Positions 62,317 through 64,000 of a stretch of 64,000 nucleotides of DNA are shown here, piece after piece. The first letter of the stretch is position 1, and the number at the start of each line of letters is the position of its first letter. Origin of the DNA: Sphingomicrobium sediminis. Lineage in GTDB: Bacteria > Pseudomonadota > Alphaproteobacteria > Sphingomonadales > Sphingomonadaceae. The stretch is from positions 1,674,001 to 1,738,000 of the forward strand of contig NZ_JAMSHT010000001.1 in the NCBI RefSeq assembly GCF_023805295.1, written 5' to 3'. The position numbers were made by a program, and so were the translations under genes. The notes below the pieces were generated by a model that saw only the letters and a program-made list of their open reading frames with translations, searched no databases and was not told the DNA's origin.

Positions 62317-63545
62317 GCGCGTTCCGCGTCGCGCTGGCGATAGAGCTTTTCGGTCTCCGCCATATAATCCCGGGTGATGGGCAGCGCGCGGCGGTCCTTC
62401 ACATATTGGACCTGGTAGTTGCAGGCGCCGCCATCCTCGAACATCACCACCCCGCCGGCGAGATAATAGAGCCAGAGCCGGTAGAAGCGCTCGTCATGCA
62501 TCCGCACGATCTCGGCCTCGTTTGCTTCGGTATGGGCGAGCCAGTGGCGCAGCGTATGCGCATAATGGAGCCGCAGCGTTTCGACATCGCTGCTGATCAA
62601 CCGCGCTTTCTCCGAGGCCTCGACCATCTGAGACAGGGACGGGATGTGATAGCCCGGAAAGATATATTTGTCGGTGAACGGGTCGGGGCCCGAAGCTTGG
62701 CCAAACTTGCCGATCGTGTGGAGCAACATCACCCCGTCATCCTTCAGGAGGCGTCGGCAGGTGGTGTAGAATTCGTCATAATGCGCTTCGCCGACATGTT
62801 CGAACATGCCGACCGAGACGATCCGATCATAGGTGCCGGTGAGCGAGCGATAGTCGGTGAGTTCGAAGCGCACATGCTCCGAAACGCCGGCTTTCTGCGC
62901 AGCCTTGCGGGCATAGTCCAGTTGTTCGACCGACAAGGTGACACCGGTCACCTTCACGCCCGCGACGCGGTGCAAGTAGATCGCCATCCCGCCCCAGCCC
63001 GACCCGATGTCGAGCACATGATCGCCTTCGCGCAAATACAGCTTGGCCGCGATATGGGCGAGCTTGTCGGCCTGAATCTTCTCCAGGTCAGCCCCCTCGT
63101 CGGTGACATAGCCGCAGCTATATTGGCGCCGCTCGTCGAGGAAGAGCGCATAGAGATCGTTGCCGAGATCGTAGTGATGCGCGACATTCTTGCGGCTGGT
63201 CACCGGGTTGTTGCGGCGTAGCCAGCGTTGCGCTTTCTTCAACGCATTGGACCGCGCGATAAAGGTCGCGCCCAGCCCGCCATCCTCCCAGCGATTGGAT
63301 TTCTGGACGATTTCCAGCAAGTCGAGGATCGATCCGTCCTCGATGATCAGCCGCCCGTCCATGAAGGTCTCGCCAAGCGCAAGTCGCGGATTGCGCGCCA
63401 GTTCGCCAAGCACGCCATTGTCGACCAGTCGCACAGAGAGCGAACGCTCGCCCGTGCCCAGCGTCTCCTCCGACCCGTCGGGTTTCACCAACCGGATCGT
63501 CCCGCTGGTGAGGTGTTTGTCGGCAAGCTTCTTCAACAACGACAT
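62313..63545 (-). CDS. cfa: Cyclopropane-fatty-acyl-phospholipid synthase family protein
   Basis: The 410-residue enzyme methylenates (or methylates) unsaturated acyl chains in phospholipids with SAM. Motifs are the SAM site DIGSGWGGMAIYLHR, RQYSCGYV, FEHVGEAHYDEFY and IFPGYHIPSLSQM. An N-terminal domain of about 110 residues (IRLVKPDGSEETLG) is also usual for the family. Motifs alone do not separate cyclopropane formation from other lipid methylations. It is divergent from the DUF418 gene; the two starts share near-identical CGGGGGACA ribosome-binding sequences. Confidence 0.9.
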   Translation of the reverse strand: MSLLKKLADKHLTSGTIRLVKPDGSEETLGTGERSLSVRLVDNGVLGELARNPRLALGETFMDGRLIIEDGSILDLLEIVQKSNRWEDGGLGATFIARSNALKKAQRWLRRNNPVTSRKNVAHHYDLGNDLYALFLDERRQYSCGYVTDEGADLEKIQADKLAHIAAKLYLREGDHVLDIGSGWGGMAIYLHRVAGVKVTGVTLSVEQLDYARKAAQKAGVSEHVRFELTDYRSLTGTYDRIVSVGMFEHVGEAHYDEFYTTCRRLLKDDGVMLLHTIGKFGQASGPDPFTDKYIFPGYHIPSLSQMVEASEKARLISSDVETLRLHYAHTLRHWLAHTEANEAEIVRMHDERFYRLWLYYLAGGVVMFEDGGACNYQVQYVKDRRALPITRDYMAETEKLYRQRDAERA

Positions 63546-63643
63546 GTGCGCTTGTCCCCCGTGATGATCTCACCCTTCTGGCAAGCCCTTAGCAATGGCG
63601 CAACGACTTGCTTTATGTTAGCCAAACGTCGGGGGACAGACAT

Positions 63644-64000
63644 ATGGCAGACGAACTTCGTAGTGGCGTTGCACCCGTAACTTCGGCCGAGCGGATCGGC
63701 GAACTCGACGCGCTACGCGGCTTCGCGCTGCTCGGCGTGTTGCTGGCCAATCTTGGCTGGTGGACCTTCTCCGGCTTTACCTCCATTCCCGAACAACGCG
63801 ACCTGTGGATGTCCGATGACGCCAACAGGACCGCGATCCTGCTGCTGAACTGGCTGGTCAGCGACAAGGCCAACACCTTGTTCGGCGTGCTGTTCGGGAT
63901 TGGCTTCTGGGTGATGTACGAACGGCTGAAGGCCAAAGGCGGCGACTTCAATCGCATTTACCTGCGGCGGCTCGGCATCCTCTTCATCTTCGGCTGGGCC
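63644..64000 (+). CDS. DUF418/YeiB-like membrane protein (N-terminal part)
   Basis: The frame starts at ATG 63644 after CGGGGGACA and remains open through the end of the window (119 codons). The segment RIGELDALRGFALLGVLLAN is the N-terminal signature of YeiB/DUF418 proteins, and further helices follow (LLNWLVSDKANTLFGVLFGI). Family function is unknown, though acyltransferase-like membrane proteins are suspected relatives. The rest lies outside the window. Confidence 0.85.
   Translation, partial: MADELRSGVAPVTSAERIGELDALRGFALLGVLLANLGWWTFSGFTSIPEQRDLWMSDDANRTAILLLNWLVSDKANTLFGVLFGIGFWVMYERLKAKGGDFNRIYLRRLGILFIFGWA

Noticed and set aside
63553..63638. Inverted repeat TGTCCCCCG/CGGGGGACA between cfa and the DUF418 gene
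   Set aside because: It is explained by each divergent gene having the same purine-rich ribosome-binding sequence just before its start.
1..64000. Defence islands, CRISPR, phage, insertion sequences, tRNA or rRNA genes
   Set aside because: No repeat-spacer arrays, transposase or integrase motifs, or RNA gene structures were seen; gene content is core chromosomal.

Overview
The window reads as chromosomal DNA of an alphaproteobacterium, most likely of the Sphingomonadales. This is inferred from the high G+C coding style, the gene orders mutS-glnD and sufB-C-D-S-T-A behind an Rrf2 regulator, a TonB-dependent receptor of sphingomonad type, an HNH endonuclease of the kind common in that order, S46 and DUF885 peptidases, and dense 4-base ATGA/GTGA/TTGA overlaps. 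I see no phage, insertion sequence, CRISPR array, tRNA or rRNA. No stretch longer than about 240 bases is without a gene.

Layout. 0-11.3 kb: the end of a small secreted protein, the (p)ppGpp synthetase/hydrolase, a fused malic enzyme, a membrane protein, mutS and glnD (stringent response, carbon and nitrogen control, mismatch repair). 11.3-19.4 kb (minus strand): thrS, a chemoreceptor, infC with a non-canonical ATA start, and a TonB-dependent receptor with a structured leader. 19.5-25.2 kb: a tiny membrane protein, a larger membrane protein and a Cro-like regulator behind a large symmetric dyad, then a secreted hydrolase, a YjgN/M48 pair, a second hydrolase and a TPR protein. 25.2-34.6 kb: SIMPL protein, a glyoxalase I/II operon with two lipoproteins, acyl-CoA ligase, gamma-glutamyltransferase, pyrD and a DUF885 lipoprotein. 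34.7-41.6 kb: a complete SUF iron-sulfur operon with two extra miniproteins between sufB and sufC, followed by a methanethiol methyltransferase (MddA-like). 41.6-49.8 kb: a subtilisin-like lipoprotein with a long Pro-Thr linker, a HAD nucleotidase, dapD, a thioredoxin-like lipoprotein, an LptM-like lipoprotein, galU, an HNH nuclease, gluQ, a HIG1-like protein and a cobalamin adenosyltransferase. 49.9-56.4 kb: egtB-egtD (ergothioneine), YggT, folD, MarC and a polytopic protein. 56.5-64 kb: S46 peptidase, then a GtrA/GT2/methyltransferase envelope cluster, a polytopic protein, cfa and the start of a DUF418 protein.

Several units share a theme of thiol, sulfur and redox handling: SUF, MddA, glyoxalases, gamma-glutamyltransferase, ergothioneine and a thioredoxin-like lipoprotein. 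Another recurring theme is envelope lipoproteins and polytopic proteins. The least explained elements are the two miniproteins in the suf operon, the dyad-controlled small-membrane/XRE unit, the leader RNA pairings, and four convergent gene pairs that overlap by exactly the bases CTAG.
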